44,571 nt of DNA from Oscillospiraceae bacterium (GTDB lineage Bacteria; Bacillota; Clostridia; Oscillospirales; Ruminococcaceae), in NCBI GenBank assembly GCA_018434245.1, contig JAHDPQ010000079.1:1-44571 (forward strand). Reading direction: 5' to 3'. The notes beneath the pieces are model-generated. The model saw only the letters and a program-made list of their open reading frames with translations, searched no databases and had not been told where the DNA came from. Of this stretch, positions 16,301 through 23,261 are shown piece after piece. The position numbers were made by a program, and so were the translations under genes. The number at the start of each line of letters is the position of its first letter. Positions within the stretch are counted from its first letter, which is position 1.

Positions 16301-16392
16301 GCGTCGGTGTCCAAACCCGTAGCCAGGCCGCCGATGGCCTTGTTGCGGGCACTTAACTGAGAATAAAAACTGACAGAATTTATGGTAGCCAT
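13336..16392 (-). CDS. fliD: Flagellar filament cap protein FliD, unusually long
   Basis: FliD (HAP2) forms the cap under which flagellin subunits assemble at the filament tip. The 1018-residue product begins MATINSVSFYSQLSARNK, then G-L-A-T-G-L-D-T-D-A-L-V-E-A-L-T, the FliD_N signature. The C-terminal part (about 750-1018) has N-T-N-P-D-A-V-R-E-L-F and G-S-L-V-A-L-A-G-T-D and ends in a coiled-coil-like tail with W-L-Q-D-F-G-N, as in FliD_C. Common FliD proteins are about 450-700 residues, so the middle carries a large extra, surface-exposed and probably variable region. ATG 16392 follows GGGGGA. A sigma-28-like promoter lies upstream (16469-16494). Confidence 0.94.
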   Translation of the reverse strand: MATINSVSFYSQLSARNKAIGGLATGLDTDALVEALTMSTRGRLAKQTQQKTLINWKMSAYRGVASTLRAFQTKHLSMAAGTNSLKANAFFNVYKGTSSSDKITVRAGGGSQTGSFTVDAIQQLATNQTFSTGKFQRELKNSEGTQVNQDYIGKTLQLSMNGTTKTIRLDTLQGKSHVGDNASDFAVELQRLIDDAFGQNTIAVDHSLDQAAGTFSLQLSGAVGSTTVEVRNTADSLGLAAGMSNRLNLNTKLSEFLETDGKTLMGDTLKFSINDTVITVNRDDTIQTFLNRINSSSAGATASFNSITESFTFTSKVTGAGDNLKMRDVQGNLLNLFIGAQSGNSFASGLSYDNASHTGGSLDIKSMLGLGAEDALPDFTTDEGKALLAKLKDYKLNVTVGATSQIISADVSAYLNDIAAGNMDVGEAVLVSMNAQLEQKFGKESFTLFFSDPATSTVSLKTNIQDKAIKLGTVQGAQNALEALGLRSGQINSRFTLGYDKTIALPTESMVSNLEDGKTYKLDMTIGKEAKTLSFEWKEIARKEDEDDEAYEKRVQQALVSKLNAAKSVAFGSKGDAANVKFQLGDDGEISVATASDEIGFSVGAATLEAGDEAASFFTTGTYLKNHSGNGTKLSDIGITAGEIEVKVGGVGGIITLDAHTTLYNLINKINETVGRDVASFKAGQLTLDGGTLDLEFQDVSGNTFETLFGQKSFQTEAGNSGYNAALAAGRGQNAVIVVGGQEVVSTTNTFTVNGVDFDVNAASKFDPVSGENLDGSITINVTTDPDDVVDKIKTFIEEYNLLVDAIDNITKEKATVGYEPLTDEQKAEMSEEQIKTWEKEAKKGLLRGDPTLRSILGQLRGVLYEKVESAGISLYDIGITTESYNSASYANNGRLEMTEAGEKKLREMLNTNPDAVRELFTHSTDGIASKLDGVIGNAVRTSSTNQGSLVALAGTDVSTGKNESTLSRQLDNVERQISLLKTRLENEYNRYWKRFSALETAISRMNTQSGWLQDFGN

Positions 16393-16468
16393 AGAGTGTC
16401 CCCCCATTAACCGGCAGCGTACATCAAAAAATATATAAAGATACGTGCCGCACTGTTTTCTGTAATAT

Positions 16469-16494
16469 ACTTCGGCAGCAAAGCCCGGAACTTA
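16469..16494 (-). promoter_or_regulatory. Candidate sigma-28 (SigD/FliA) promoter of fliD
   Basis: On the - strand TAAG (16494-16491), 14 bases, then GCCGAAGT (16476-16469) resembles the flagellar sigma consensus TAAA-N14/15-GCCGATAA, about 75 bases before the fliD start. It is separated from cheB by two terminator-like hairpins, which supports a separate late-flagellar unit. Confidence 0.5.
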
Positions 16495-16498
16495 ACCG

Positions 16499-16518
16499 GA
16501 AAGGGGATATTTTTCCCC
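16499..16518 (-). terminator. Second terminator-like hairpin downstream of cheB
   Basis: On the - strand GGGG (16518-16515) pairs with CCCC (16506-16503), with flanking A/T pairs extending the stem, and TTTT follows (16502-16499). It sits between the main cheB terminator and the fliD promoter. Confidence 0.55.
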
Positions 16519-16525
16519 TTTTTTA

Positions 16526-16565
16526 CAGAAAAAGGCCGCAAACGCTTGGGATAAAGCGTGCGGCC
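16526..16565 (-). terminator. Terminator of the cheA-cheW-cheR-cheB unit
   Basis: GGCCGCA...ACGCTT and its complement (16534-16565) form a long stem of about 12 pairs. On the - strand TTTTTCTGT follows. It lies 17 bases beyond the cheB stop. Confidence 0.88.
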
Positions 16566-16582
16566 ATAATACTTTTCCTGTT

Positions 16583-17683
16583 TTATATCAGCTTGCGGAC
16601 CATGGTGCTGCCAATTTGGGAAAGGGGTAGCTGATCCACCACGCCTCCCAGGTTGTAAGCCACCATGGGCATGCCGTACACCACGCAGCTTTCCTGATCC
16701 TGCCCAATGGTATAGGCCCCCTGTTTGCGCATCATCAGCAGGCTTTTTGCGCCGTCGGCTCCCATTCCGGTGAGGATGACCCCCACCGAATCCTTTCCGG
16801 CGGTTTTGGCCACCGACTCAAAGAGAACATCCACCGACGGGCAGTGGCCGCTCACCTTTTCTCCCGGAGTCAGGCGGATATAGTAGCCCCGGGCATCCTT
16901 CTGAAGGCGCATCTGCCGGTCCCCTCCGGGAGCCAGCAGGGCCAGCCCCTGCTCCACACGGTCTCCGTCCTTGGCTTCCCGCACCCGGATGTTGCAGGTT
17001 TTGTTGAGCCGCTCCGCATACATGGCAGTAAAAACCGGGGGCATGTGCTGCACCATCACAATGCCGGGGGTGTTTTCCGGAAGCTCCTTGAGCACCGCCA
17101 AAATAGCCTCGGTCCCTCCTGTGGAAGCGCCAATGGCAATGATAGTATCGGGATTTTTAAACCGCACGGGGCCGATGATAGGCAGATTGGGGAGCACAGG
17201 TCGGACAGGAGCCGCTTTGGGGGCGGTTCCGATGCTTGGCTGGGTCCGGGGCAAGGGCACCGGAGCGGCAGCCGGAGATTTGGTGCGAACCGCAGCGGCG
17301 GCAATCTTAATTTTTTGGATGGTTTCGGCAATGAAGGCGGCGTTGTCCATCTTCACCTGACTGTTGGGCTTGGAGACAAAGTCCACCGCCCCGGCCTGAA
17401 GCGCCTCGAACACAATGCCGGAAACCGAGGAGATCACCACCACCTGCAACTCGGGATACAAGGGCTTTACCTGCCGCAGAAAATCGGTGCCCCTCATTTT
17501 GGGCATTTCAATATCCAGAGTGACTACAGCGGGACGCAGGCTCTTGATTTTTTCCTGGGCCTCAAAAGCATCGGAAGCCACCCCCACCACCTCGATGGAA
17601 GGGTCGGTGCTTAACGAACGGGACATGAACTCCCGAAAAAAGATCGAATCGTCTACAATCAGCACGCTGATTTTTTCCGCCAT
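16583..17683 (-). CDS. cheB: Chemotaxis response regulator protein-glutamate methylesterase CheB
   Basis: CheB removes methyl groups from (and deamidates) chemoreceptors when phosphorylated by CheA. The 366-residue protein has a receiver domain (about 1-120) with D-D-S acidic residues and phosphoacceptor Asp57 in V-T-L-D-I-E-M-P-K-M. A proline/alanine-rich linker (about 134-165) follows, then the methylesterase domain with Ser187 (G-A-S-T-G-G-T-E-A), His213 (V-Q-H-M-P-P) and Asp310 (G-M-G-A-D-G-A). All catalytic residues are present. It follows cheR by three bases. Confidence 0.97.
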   Translation of the reverse strand: MAEKISVLIVDDSIFFREFMSRSLSTDPSIEVVGVASDAFEAQEKIKSLRPAVVTLDIEMPKMRGTDFLRQVKPLYPELQVVVISSVSGIVFEALQAGAVDFVSKPNSQVKMDNAAFIAETIQKIKIAAAAVRTKSPAAAPVPLPRTQPSIGTAPKAAPVRPVLPNLPIIGPVRFKNPDTIIAIGASTGGTEAILAVLKELPENTPGIVMVQHMPPVFTAMYAERLNKTCNIRVREAKDGDRVEQGLALLAPGGDRQMRLQKDARGYYIRLTPGEKVSGHCPSVDVLFESVAKTAGKDSVGVILTGMGADGAKSLLMMRKQGAYTIGQDQESCVVYGMPMVAYNLGGVVDQLPLSQIGSTMVRKLI

Positions 17684-17686
17684 AGT

Positions 17687-18496
17687 TTAAACGCCTTTCT
17701 GATATACGCTGGGCATGATGTAATTAAACCGAGTGGGACGGGCAATGGATTCAGTGTGGCCGATAAAGAGGTACCCTCCGGGAGCCATGGCATCGTACAG
17801 CCTCTCCACTACCGCAGCTTTGGTGGGGGCGTCAAAGTAAATCATTACATTGCGGCAAAATACCACATGGTACGGTTTCTTGTACCGGATGGGATCCATA
17901 AGGTTGAAAAGGCGGTAAACCACCTGACTGCGGATGGAATCCACCACCTGTACCCCGCCGTCCGGTACCTTGCGGAAGTACTTCCGCTTCCAGGCTTCGG
18001 GGATTTTCTCGATGGATTCTTCGGGATAGATGCCCTGCTTTGCCATATCCAGCACCTTTTGGGAAATGTCGGTGGCCAGCAGAACCTTATCCCACGCAGG
18101 GCTTTTATGGCCAAAGTAGTCGTGTAAAATCATAGCCAAGGTGTAAGGCTCCTCCCCCGAGGAGGAAGCGGCACACCAGATCCGCAAGTCCCGGCTGGGC
18201 ACCGTCTGCTCCAAATAGGGCAACACAATCTTACCGAAGAAATCGAAGTGCTCCGGCTCCCGCATAAAGTAGGTGTGGTTGGTGGTGACACGATTGAGGA
18301 GAATTTGCAGCTCCTTCCCCGTTTTGTCGGCCTGTAGAACCTTGATGTAGTCACTGTAGCTCTGGTATCCCTGCTGGGCCAGATAGCCACCCATCCGGCC
18401 ATCCAGCAGGACCCGCTTCTGGGTGAGGTTAATTCCAAAATTCCCCTTTAGATACCCCACCAAATACTGAAACTCGTCGTCTCTAATCTTAATCAT
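17687..18496 (-). CDS. cheR: Chemotaxis protein-glutamate O-methyltransferase CheR
   Basis: CheR methylates glutamates on chemoreceptors using AdoMet, opposing CheB. The 269-residue protein has the short helical N-terminal domain (about 1-75) and an AdoMet-binding Rossmann domain with W-C-A-A-S-S-S-G-E-E-P-Y-T-L-A (about 108-122), L-L-A-T-D-I-S and V-F-C-R-N-V-M-I-Y-F-D. It keeps the N-H-T-Y-F-M-R-E-P-E-H-F segment found in CheR. The ribosome site is weak (AGGGC), suggesting coupling to cheW, which ends 30 bases upstream. Confidence 0.97.
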   Translation of the reverse strand: MIKIRDDEFQYLVGYLKGNFGINLTQKRVLLDGRMGGYLAQQGYQSYSDYIKVLQADKTGKELQILLNRVTTNHTYFMREPEHFDFFGKIVLPYLEQTVPSRDLRIWCAASSSGEEPYTLAMILHDYFGHKSPAWDKVLLATDISQKVLDMAKQGIYPEESIEKIPEAWKRKYFRKVPDGGVQVVDSIRSQVVYRLFNLMDPIRYKKPYHVVFCRNVMIYFDAPTKAAVVERLYDAMAPGGYLFIGHTESIARPTRFNYIMPSVYQKGV

Positions 18497-18526
18497 AGCG
18501 TGTTTGCCCTATCTCAAAAGGAATTT

Positions 18527-19039
18527 TTACCCCATGGGAAAAGCAGCTTCTTCCACATGGGCAAAGCGATCCTCTCCCAGTACCGCCTGATAATCCAGAA
18601 TCAACTTGACGCCGGTATCGGAGCGGCCCACGCCCTGAATAAACCGGGCCTCCGCCGAGGTGGAAAACTTGGGTGGTGGCGAGACGTTCTCATCCTCCAG
18701 GGTGATGACCTCCGAAACGCTGTCGATGATCATCCCCACCGGAGCTCCCTGCTCCTCCACCACAATGATGCAGGTGCGGTCGTGGTATTCCTGAGGCTCC
18801 TTGCCAAAGCGCATCCGCACGTCGATAATGGGGCAGACCTTGCCCCGCAGGTTGGTGATTCCCTTGACGTAATCGGGGCAGTTGGGCACCCGGGTAATGG
18901 GCTGGAGATTGATGATATCGATGACATGGGCGATGGGAATCGCAAACTCCTGATGGTCCAGATCAAATACGAGGTATTTGCCGTGCATTGTGTCCTCTTC
19001 CTGCTCCATCGGGACCAGATTGCTTTTCATTTCAGCCAT
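18527..19039 (-). CDS. cheW: Chemotaxis coupling protein CheW
   Basis: CheW links chemoreceptors to CheA at the membrane array. The 170-residue protein is a single CheW domain: Y-L-V-F-D-L-D-H-Q-E-F-A-I-P-I near the start, then I-T-R-V-P-N-C-P-D-Y-V-K-G-I-T-N-L-R-G, P-I-I-D-V-R-M-R-F-G, and D-S-V-S-E-V-I. Its AGAGG ribosome site overlaps the end of cheA, six bases upstream, so the two are probably translated together. Confidence 0.96.
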   Translation of the reverse strand: MAEMKSNLVPMEQEEDTMHGKYLVFDLDHQEFAIPIAHVIDIINLQPITRVPNCPDYVKGITNLRGKVCPIIDVRMRFGKEPQEYHDRTCIIVVEEQGAPVGMIIDSVSEVITLEDENVSPPPKFSTSAEARFIQGVGRSDTGVKLILDYQAVLGEDRFAHVEEAAFPMG

Positions 19040-19045
19040 TGCACT

Positions 19046-21415
19046 TTACCTCTTTTCTAAAACGTTATCAATAATGCCGCCCACATCCAGAATCAGGCTG
19101 ATGTTGCCGTCTCCCAAAATGGTGCAGCCGGAAATGCCGTAATTCTTGACGCCGAACCGGTTGAGGTACTTGGGCAAAGGTTTGACCACAATTTGCTGTT
19201 CGCCGATGAGCTGATCCACCAACAGGCAGGCGCTGTCGTCTCCGCTCTGCACCCAGATGAGGATGCCCTCCTCGATGTCGGTGACGGCGTTTGGCACACC
19301 ATACAACTCATGAAGCCGCACAACGGGGTAGACATTTCCCCGGATCATCATCATCTCGTTGCCTTCGGTATCCACAATTACCTGATCGTTTTTGGCCTTG
19401 AAGCTCTCGTTGATGGAGGTGATCTGCAGGGTGTAGGTATCCCCGCCCAAGGAAACATCCATGCCATCCACAATGGCAAGGGTGAGGGGAATTTTGAGGA
19501 ATACGCTCATGCCGTAGCCTTTTTTGCTCTCGACCTGAACGGTTCCGCCCACCTTTTCGATGTTTTTCTTCACCACGTCCATGCCGACACCCCGGCCGGA
19601 AAATTCGGTGACCTGCTCCTTGGTGGAGAAGCCGGGGGCAAAGAGAAGCATGTAGGCTTCCTTGTCGCTGTATTCGCCGGCAGGCTTGGTGAGAATTCCA
19701 TTCTTTTTGGCCTTTTCCAGTAGCTTTTGAGCATCCAAACCCTTGCCGTCGTCGGAGATGGTGATGAGAATCTCCCCCCCGGTGTTCTGGGCGGAAAGGG
19801 TGATGGTTCCCTTAGAGGGCTTGCCTACGGCCAGCCGCTCCTCCGGCATTTCGATGCCGTGGTCCATGGCGTTGCGCACCAGATGCATAATGGGGTCGGC
19901 GATACCGTCGATGATGGCCTTGTCGATGTCGGTATCCTCGCCCATGGTGACCAGGTCGGCTTCCTTGCCCATGGCCCGGCACATATCCCGGACGATGCGC
20001 TGCATCTTCTGGAAGGTTCCGGACACCGGAATCATACGGATGGACATGACCATATCCTGCAGCTCGTCGGTGAGCTTGCGCAGTTGCCGCTCCGCCTTTT
20101 GAAAGTTGTCCAGCTTGGTCAGTGCCTTGAGGTCGGGAGAGCGCACCACCATGGATTCGGTGATGACCAGCTCACCCATGAGGTCCATCAACTGGTCTAG
20201 CTTATCCAGCGAAACGCTGATGAGGCTCTGCTTGATGGGAGCCTTGACGGCCCGGGGCTTTTTGGCCGCCTCTTTTTCCGGCCCAACGGCGGGAGCCGAA
20301 GCCTTGTCCGACTGGAGGGAAGATGCCGCCGCTGGCTCCGACGGGGCAGAAGCTCCGGCCACCTCTTTCAGGATGGCGGAACGGACATACATTCCCTTGT
20401 TTAGAATCTCCTGAAGGGCCGATTGGCTCAAGGGGGTTTCTAAAATCATGCGAAAGCCCTTGGCGCTGATCAGCAGGGCGGTTTCGGGGTTGGTTTCGAT
20501 ATCGGCGGGGCTGAAGGAAACTACCCGGCAGCTGGAGCGCAGGGAGTTAACCAGCATAAAGGCCCGCAGGTTTTCCATGCCGCAATCTTCTTCAAAGTAG
20601 ACATGTGCCTCGTACCGGGTACCGGAAAGGTCGACGAATTTTCCCGTCCTGCGGGCCACATCCTCTTCGGACAGAAGGGTGGCTGAGCTGACATGCATCT
20701 GCTTTTCGATAAACTCCTGCATCTCGGCAGGAGCCAGCTCGCTTTCCAAGGTGATGGTAAAGCCGTTCACCATGATCTCCATGGCGGTCTCAGGATTGCT
20801 CTCAATATCATGAGGGTGGTAGCCCAGAATCTTGCTTTTGGTTTTTAAGGTATTGATCAGCATAAAAGCCCGCAGATTTTCCATGCCGCTGTCCTCTTCA
20901 AAAAAGACTTCAAAGCGCATGGCATCTTCGCCCACAGGCAGATCAGGCTCGGCAGCAGGTGCGGACTGTTGCGCCGCAGGGGTGGCAGGTGCGGAAGCCG
21001 CGGAAACCTCCCCTCCTTTGAGGATATTGTAAAAGGCAACGGCCCGATCGATCAAATTATCGTTTTTCTCCGCCAGTTCATCGCCGTTTTGAATGGCCTC
21101 CAGCTGGCTTTTCAGGAAATCGGTAGCGTCCAGCATTAGGTCAAACAGCTCCGTAAAGTGGCTCTGGTCGATGCCGTCTTCCCGAATCAAAAAGAAAGAG
21201 TCCTCCAGCTTGTGGGTAACGGTGGAGATCAAATCCAGATCCATCATGGCGGAGGAACCCTTTATGGTGTGCATAATGCGGAAAATCTCACTGACCGCAT
21301 CCTCTGTCAGCTCCTGGCTCTTTTCGGAATTGAGCAGAACCTCGTCCAATTGCTCGATTAGGGTGCTCATTTCGAAAAGAAACATCTCCATCATTTGATC
21401 GTTGCCACTGGCCAT
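19046..21415 (-). CDS. cheA: Chemotaxis histidine kinase CheA with two P2-type domains
   Basis: CheA autophosphorylates in response to receptor state and passes phosphate to CheY and CheB. The 789-residue protein shows P1/Hpt with the phosphorylated His49 (I-M-H-T-I-K-G-S-S), then two similar domains of about 80 residues at 167-247 and 268-348 (both with F-E-E-D-x-G-M-E-N-L-R-A-F-M-L). After a P/A-rich linker come the P3 dimerisation helices (about 395-480), the P4 ATPase (N-box H-L-V-R-N-A-M-D-H-G, 511-520; D-D-G-K-G-L, 555-560; G-R-G-V-G-M-D-V-V, 607-615), and a CheW-like P5. ATG 21415 follows GGAG. First gene of the chemotaxis unit. Confidence 0.96.
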   Translation of the reverse strand: MASGNDQMMEMFLFEMSTLIEQLDEVLLNSEKSQELTEDAVSEIFRIMHTIKGSSAMMDLDLISTVTHKLEDSFFLIREDGIDQSHFTELFDLMLDATDFLKSQLEAIQNGDELAEKNDNLIDRAVAFYNILKGGEVSAASAPATPAAQQSAPAAEPDLPVGEDAMRFEVFFEEDSGMENLRAFMLINTLKTKSKILGYHPHDIESNPETAMEIMVNGFTITLESELAPAEMQEFIEKQMHVSSATLLSEEDVARRTGKFVDLSGTRYEAHVYFEEDCGMENLRAFMLVNSLRSSCRVVSFSPADIETNPETALLISAKGFRMILETPLSQSALQEILNKGMYVRSAILKEVAGASAPSEPAAASSLQSDKASAPAVGPEKEAAKKPRAVKAPIKQSLISVSLDKLDQLMDLMGELVITESMVVRSPDLKALTKLDNFQKAERQLRKLTDELQDMVMSIRMIPVSGTFQKMQRIVRDMCRAMGKEADLVTMGEDTDIDKAIIDGIADPIMHLVRNAMDHGIEMPEERLAVGKPSKGTITLSAQNTGGEILITISDDGKGLDAQKLLEKAKKNGILTKPAGEYSDKEAYMLLFAPGFSTKEQVTEFSGRGVGMDVVKKNIEKVGGTVQVESKKGYGMSVFLKIPLTLAIVDGMDVSLGGDTYTLQITSINESFKAKNDQVIVDTEGNEMMMIRGNVYPVVRLHELYGVPNAVTDIEEGILIWVQSGDDSACLLVDQLIGEQQIVVKPLPKYLNRFGVKNYGISGCTILGDGNISLILDVGGIIDNVLEKR

Positions 21416-21466
21416 AGTCTCACACTCCGGTCCTCTCAATATTTAACTTTGCGTATATCCCCAAGG

Positions 21467-21473
21467 ATATCGG
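21467..21473 (-). promoter_or_regulatory. Possible sigma-28 -10 element upstream of cheA
   Basis: CCGATAT on the - strand (21473-21467) matches the SigD -10 consensus exactly, about 50 bases from the cheA start. However, the expected TAAA box 15-16 bases further upstream is poor (CAAT), so this is only a candidate second promoter. Confidence 0.35.
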
Positions 21474-21502
21474 TCTGCCCATCCCAAAAATTGTTAATTC
21501 TC

Positions 21503-21531
21503 ATTATACCACAGCTCCCCTGCCTTGGCAA
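21503..21531 (-). promoter_or_regulatory. Sigma-A promoter of the chemotaxis unit
   Basis: On the - strand TTGCCA (21531-21526) and a perfect TATAAT (21508-21503) are 17 bases apart, about 85 bases before cheA. The rest of the 338-base gap 21416-21753 holds a terminator at its far end and otherwise nothing I can assign. Confidence 0.75.
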
Positions 21532-21708
21532 TTCCCGACAGGGCTTCTTTTTTCCCTTGTCCGTTCAGTCATAGCCTTCTTGTTTGCGGAAAGTTTCCCC
21601 CATTATATGCGGTTGCCATCGAAAAGAACAGTGTTTTATTCAAGTCACAGGTTTTTGCCTGAATCCCCTTTCCCCCGGCCTATCAGGGAAAACTGCCCAT
21701 TTGCATCA

Positions 21709-21737
21709 GAAAAGGACGCTTCTCTCCAGAAGCGTCC
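21709..21737 (-). terminator. Terminator of the CmpB-like gene
   Basis: GGACGCTTCT and AGAAGCGTCC (21714-21737) form a perfect 10-pair stem with a 4-base loop, followed on the - strand by TTTTCT. An outer TTGCATC/GATGCAA pair can extend the structure. Confidence 0.88.
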
Positions 21738-21753
21738 CGATGCAAGGTGAAAA

Positions 21754-22530
21754 CTAATGGTTGCGGTTGCGTTCCTTGAGCTTTTTGACCGCAGCTCGAA
21801 TTTCCTGCAGGTGCTTGTTGTATCTCATGGACCGAAAGGCCGGGAAAGCCTTGAGCATTCTGTGCTCCTGAGCGTTCATCCTGGAGCGGAAGCGCTCGTA
21901 AGCATGGCTGATCTTTTCGTGGAGCTCTTTTTCCCCCACTCGCTCCTTGAGGGTCTCTGCATAGCGGTGAAGGGCTCCGTCGGTGAATCCTGCGATTTCG
22001 GCGGAGAGCTCCTTGAGCTTCTGGTCAAAGTCGGAGACGGACAGAATGGTGTAGAAGCTGTCGACCAGCAGCAGGAGAAACAAAAATAGAGAACCATAGT
22101 GCATAAAGTTGCGGGGAATCCTTCCAATCAGCTGAGCCACCGGGGGGTGAATCCCTTTGATGAGTAAAACGGAAAAGCTGCCGAAGGCCACCGCCCCCAG
22201 CAGGCAAATCCGCCCATTGATGTTCCATTTTTTATCCGAGTAGTCCCACCATCGGGCGTGAAATAGCTTTTCCATCCCCCAGGAGGTGACGTATTCCAGG
22301 CTGCAGGTTAGGACCACTCCCGACAAAAAGAGAGCGGCGATATTGTCCACATCGCCCAAAACGGCGATCACCAGTATGGCTCCAAAGCCGTAGATGGGGC
22401 AATAGGGCCCGTTTAAAAAGCCGCGGCTGATAAACCGCCTTTCCAACGTGGAGCAGAGGATGGTTTCGTAGACCCATCCCAGCACACTATAACAGACAAA
22501 CCAGATAAAGTAGGTCTCCACCAACAGCAT
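21754..22530 (-). CDS. CmpB-like (DUF1113-type) membrane protein
   Basis: A 258-residue protein of the 'putative ABC transporter permease CmpB-like' family. Its N-terminal half has about five membrane segments with the family pattern W-F-V-C-Y-S-V-L-G-W-V-Y-E-T, R-G-F-L-N-G-P-Y-C-P-I-Y-G-F-G, L-E-Y-V-T-S-W-G-M-E-K-L-F-H-A-R-W-W-D-Y-S and N-I-N-G-R-I-C-L. The C-terminal about 90 residues are soluble and strongly basic/helical. Transport has not been shown for this family to my knowledge, and no ABC ATPase is next to it. It has its own promoter and terminator. Confidence 0.88.
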   Translation of the reverse strand: MLLVETYFIWFVCYSVLGWVYETILCSTLERRFISRGFLNGPYCPIYGFGAILVIAVLGDVDNIAALFLSGVVLTCSLEYVTSWGMEKLFHARWWDYSDKKWNINGRICLLGAVAFGSFSVLLIKGIHPPVAQLIGRIPRNFMHYGSLFLFLLLLVDSFYTILSVSDFDQKLKELSAEIAGFTDGALHRYAETLKERVGEKELHEKISHAYERFRSRMNAQEHRMLKAFPAFRSMRYNKHLQEIRAAVKKLKERNRNH

Positions 22531-22587
22531 AACAACACTTCTTCTTTCGTTTTTCTCACTTGTGCATACAAGGATTCGGACTTATTG

Positions 22588-22628
22588 TACACGTGTATAT
22601 TATAATATCGGTATCGGCTGTCTGTCAA
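22588..22628 (-). promoter_or_regulatory. Sigma-A promoter of the CmpB-like gene with a downstream palindrome
   Basis: On the - strand TTGACA (22628-22623) and TATAAT (22604-22599) are 18 bases apart. The perfect palindrome TACACGTGTA (22588-22597) lies directly after the -10, over the expected transcription start, where a repressor could bind. Confidence 0.7.
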
Positions 22629-22656
22629 TCGCAGCGGAAACGCAAGCCCCAGTCAA

Positions 22657-22679
22657 AGCCTCCGGCTAAGCCGGAGGCT
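22657..22679 (-). repeat. Right-end-type hairpin of the IS200-like element
   Basis: AGCCTCCGGC (22657-22666) and GCCGGAGGCT (22670-22679) form a perfect 10-pair stem with a TAA loop, about 100 bases after the tnpA stop. IS200/IS605 elements carry subterminal hairpins instead of terminal inverted repeats. Three further small hairpins (GCCC/GGGC near 22685, GCCCC/GGGGC at 22712-22725, ACCCC/GGGGT at 22754-22768) lie between it and tnpA. The exact element end is not determined. Confidence 0.6.
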
Positions 22680-22782
22680 GAATGGCCCTAGGAGGGCATG
22701 ATACAGACAATGCCCCTAAAGGGGCCCCGAAAGGTCTGCCATTCGCATTGGTTTTTTCGGGCAACCCCCTAAAGGGGTACTT

Positions 22783-23253
22783 TTATGCCTTGGTATTCTT
22801 GCTACCCGTAAACGGGTCAGTGTACTCCTTCAAACTCATCTGATCCGCAATCTGATCTTCCTTTAGCTGGTTTTGGATATACTCCTGTATCTGCTTTTTA
22901 TTCCTACCTACCGTATCCGCGTAATACCCTCTTGCCCAGAAGTACCTGTTGCCATAGTTATACGTCAGATTTGCATGTCGGTCGAATATCATCAGGCTGC
23001 CCTTCCCTTTTAGATACCCCATTATCTGCGATACACTAAACTTTGACGGTATGCTAATCAGCATATGGATATGATCCGGGCATGCATTTGCTTCTATAAC
23101 TTCTACCCCTCTTTGATTGCACAATTCCCGTAGAATAAAGCCTATATCAGCCTTTATTTCCCGATATATTGCTTGCCTTCTATATTTCGGCGCAAACACT
23201 ACGTGGTATTGACATCTCTACTTCGTATGTTCTAAGCCAGTTATGTCTTTCAT
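22783..23253 (-). pseudogene. tnpA: IS200/IS605-family transposase TnpA, interrupted by an amber codon
   Basis: Y1 tyrosine transposases cut and rejoin single-stranded DNA. From ATG 23253 the frame reads MKDITGLEHTK, then TAG at codon 12 (23220-23218), then R-C-Q-Y-H-V-V-F-A-P-K-Y-R-R-Q. Relatives normally have K-W-x-C at this point, so a single TGG to TAG change explains the stop. The rest is intact: the H-x-H metal motif (D-H-I-H-M-L-I) and the catalytic tyrosine region (K-K-Q-I-Q-E-Y-I-Q-N-Q). A GTG at V-F-A-P could start a shortened protein of 138 residues, but it lacks a ribosome site and the first beta strand. Confidence 0.85.
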
Positions 23254-23261
23254 ATAAAGAC

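Noticed and set aside
22681-22770. Short C4/G4 hairpins read as a CRISPR-like array
   Set aside because: There are only two similar hairpins with no regular spacers; they fit the right end of the IS200-like element.
22783-23199. Intact 138-residue transposase starting at a GTG
   Set aside because: The true ATG and first 11 family residues lie upstream of a TAG codon; the GTG has no ribosome site, so the gene is better called interrupted.
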